Assembly (NCBI GenBank): GCA_964441765.1
Contig: CAYTVI010000088.1
Location: 1 to 6,711, forward strand
Direction: 5' to 3'
Length of the DNA stretch: 6,711 nucleotides
DNA from: Sulfurospirillum sp964441765
GTDB lineage: Bacteria; Campylobacterota; Campylobacteria; Campylobacterales; Sulfurospirillaceae
Each line of letters begins with the position of its first letter. Position 1 is the stretch's first letter. A model generated the notes under the pieces. The model worked only from the letters and a program-made list of their open reading frames with translations. It had not been told where the DNA came from and searched no databases. Positions 6,603 through 6,711 of the stretch are shown piece after piece. The position numbers were made by a program, and so were the translations under genes.

Positions 6603-6630
6603 ATTAAGAGGCGTTTAAAAGCCTCTTAAT
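6603..6630 (-). terminator. Hairpin after the right-edge gene, probable terminator
   Basis: ATTAAGAGGC (6603-6612) pairs perfectly with GCCTCTTAAT (6621-6630) around the loop GTTTAAAA. In the minus-strand direction it starts 13 nt after the TAA of the partial gene at the right edge. The following bases (TATACTTCTT) are U-rich but not a clean U-run, so termination may be only moderate. The symmetric outer stem could act on either strand. Confidence 0.6.
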
Positions 6631-6642
6631 CTTTACATGTAA

Positions 6643-6711
6643 TTATCTCGCGCGTGTTTTAAAATCTGGGTAAAAAAGTTGCTTATCGAGGAGTTTAAAA
6701 TTAGCAATTTC
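6643..6711 (-). CDS. C-terminal end of an unidentified upstream gene (partial)
   Basis: A minus-strand frame enters from the right edge and runs 22 codons to TAA at 6643-6645, ending in FYPDFKTRAR. A hairpin follows 13 nt later, which fits a real gene end. The fragment is too short to assign to a family, and a second minus-strand frame is also open over this distance, so even its coding status is uncertain. It would share the operon's direction but be separated from it by the hairpin and about 370 bp. Confidence 0.45.
   Translation of the reverse strand, partial: EIANFKLLDKQLFYPDFKTRAR

Larger units (their letters stand above)
6272..6642. other. Intergenic control region upstream of the fdh operon
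   Basis: This stretch of about 370 bp is AT-rich and has no convincing coding frame on either strand. It contains, from right to left, a hairpin, an 11-bp tandem repeat that runs into a palindrome, a 6-4-6 dyad, a -10-like box and an untranslated leader of roughly 100 nt. No tRNA fold or known riboswitch was recognised. Within the leader, AGAC and GTCT around 6317-6331 can pair, and a second AGAC-type element at 6348-6351 offers an alternative partner, but the pairings are only 4 bp. Confidence 0.6.

Overview
This window holds a periplasmic, selenocysteine-dependent formate dehydrogenase operon from a Campylobacterota (epsilonproteobacterial) genome. The whole cluster lies on the minus strand, so it is transcribed from right to left. 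The closest match I recognise is Sulfurospirillum, with Wolinella and Campylobacter as relatives. The reasons are the gene order, the protein lengths and the moderately AT-rich sequence, and the genus remains an inference because no search could be run.

Layout in transcription order. At the right edge (6643-6711) is the last 22 codons of an unidentified gene, followed by a 10-bp hairpin (6603-6630). Next is an AT-rich intergenic region of about 370 bp (6272-6642). It contains an 11-bp tandem repeat, two clean dyads and a plausible -10 box, and is the likely control region. The operon then runs: a TorD-family chaperone (fdhM-like, 5537-6271, GTG start); an 88-bp spacer with a long intercistronic hairpin; a 65-residue Tat-signal protein of the 'formate dehydrogenase region TAT target' type (5251-5448); fdhA (2374-5232), whose catalytic residue is an in-frame TGA at 4672-4674 read as selenocysteine; fdhB (1758-2363); and fdhC (847-1746). 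A strong rho-independent terminator (801-837) closes the operon. After it comes fdhD (start at 761), cut by the left edge just before its C-terminus.

How the genes work together. FdhA is the molybdenum/tungsten bis-pterin catalytic subunit, exported folded by the Tat pathway. FdhB is a four-cluster iron-sulfur protein that carries electrons from FdhA to FdhC. FdhC is a multi-helix di-heme cytochrome b that should pass them to menaquinone. FdhM should protect FdhA and its cofactor before export, and FdhD is the sulfurtransferase needed to activate the cofactor. The small Tat protein has no established function known to me.

The system is known in outline. The parts worth a second look are the selenocysteine codon with a hairpin whose geometry matches the E. 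coli fdhF SECIS, the small Tat protein, the intercistronic hairpin, and the undescribed repeats and dyads upstream. No mobile element, CRISPR array, tRNA or rRNA was seen.
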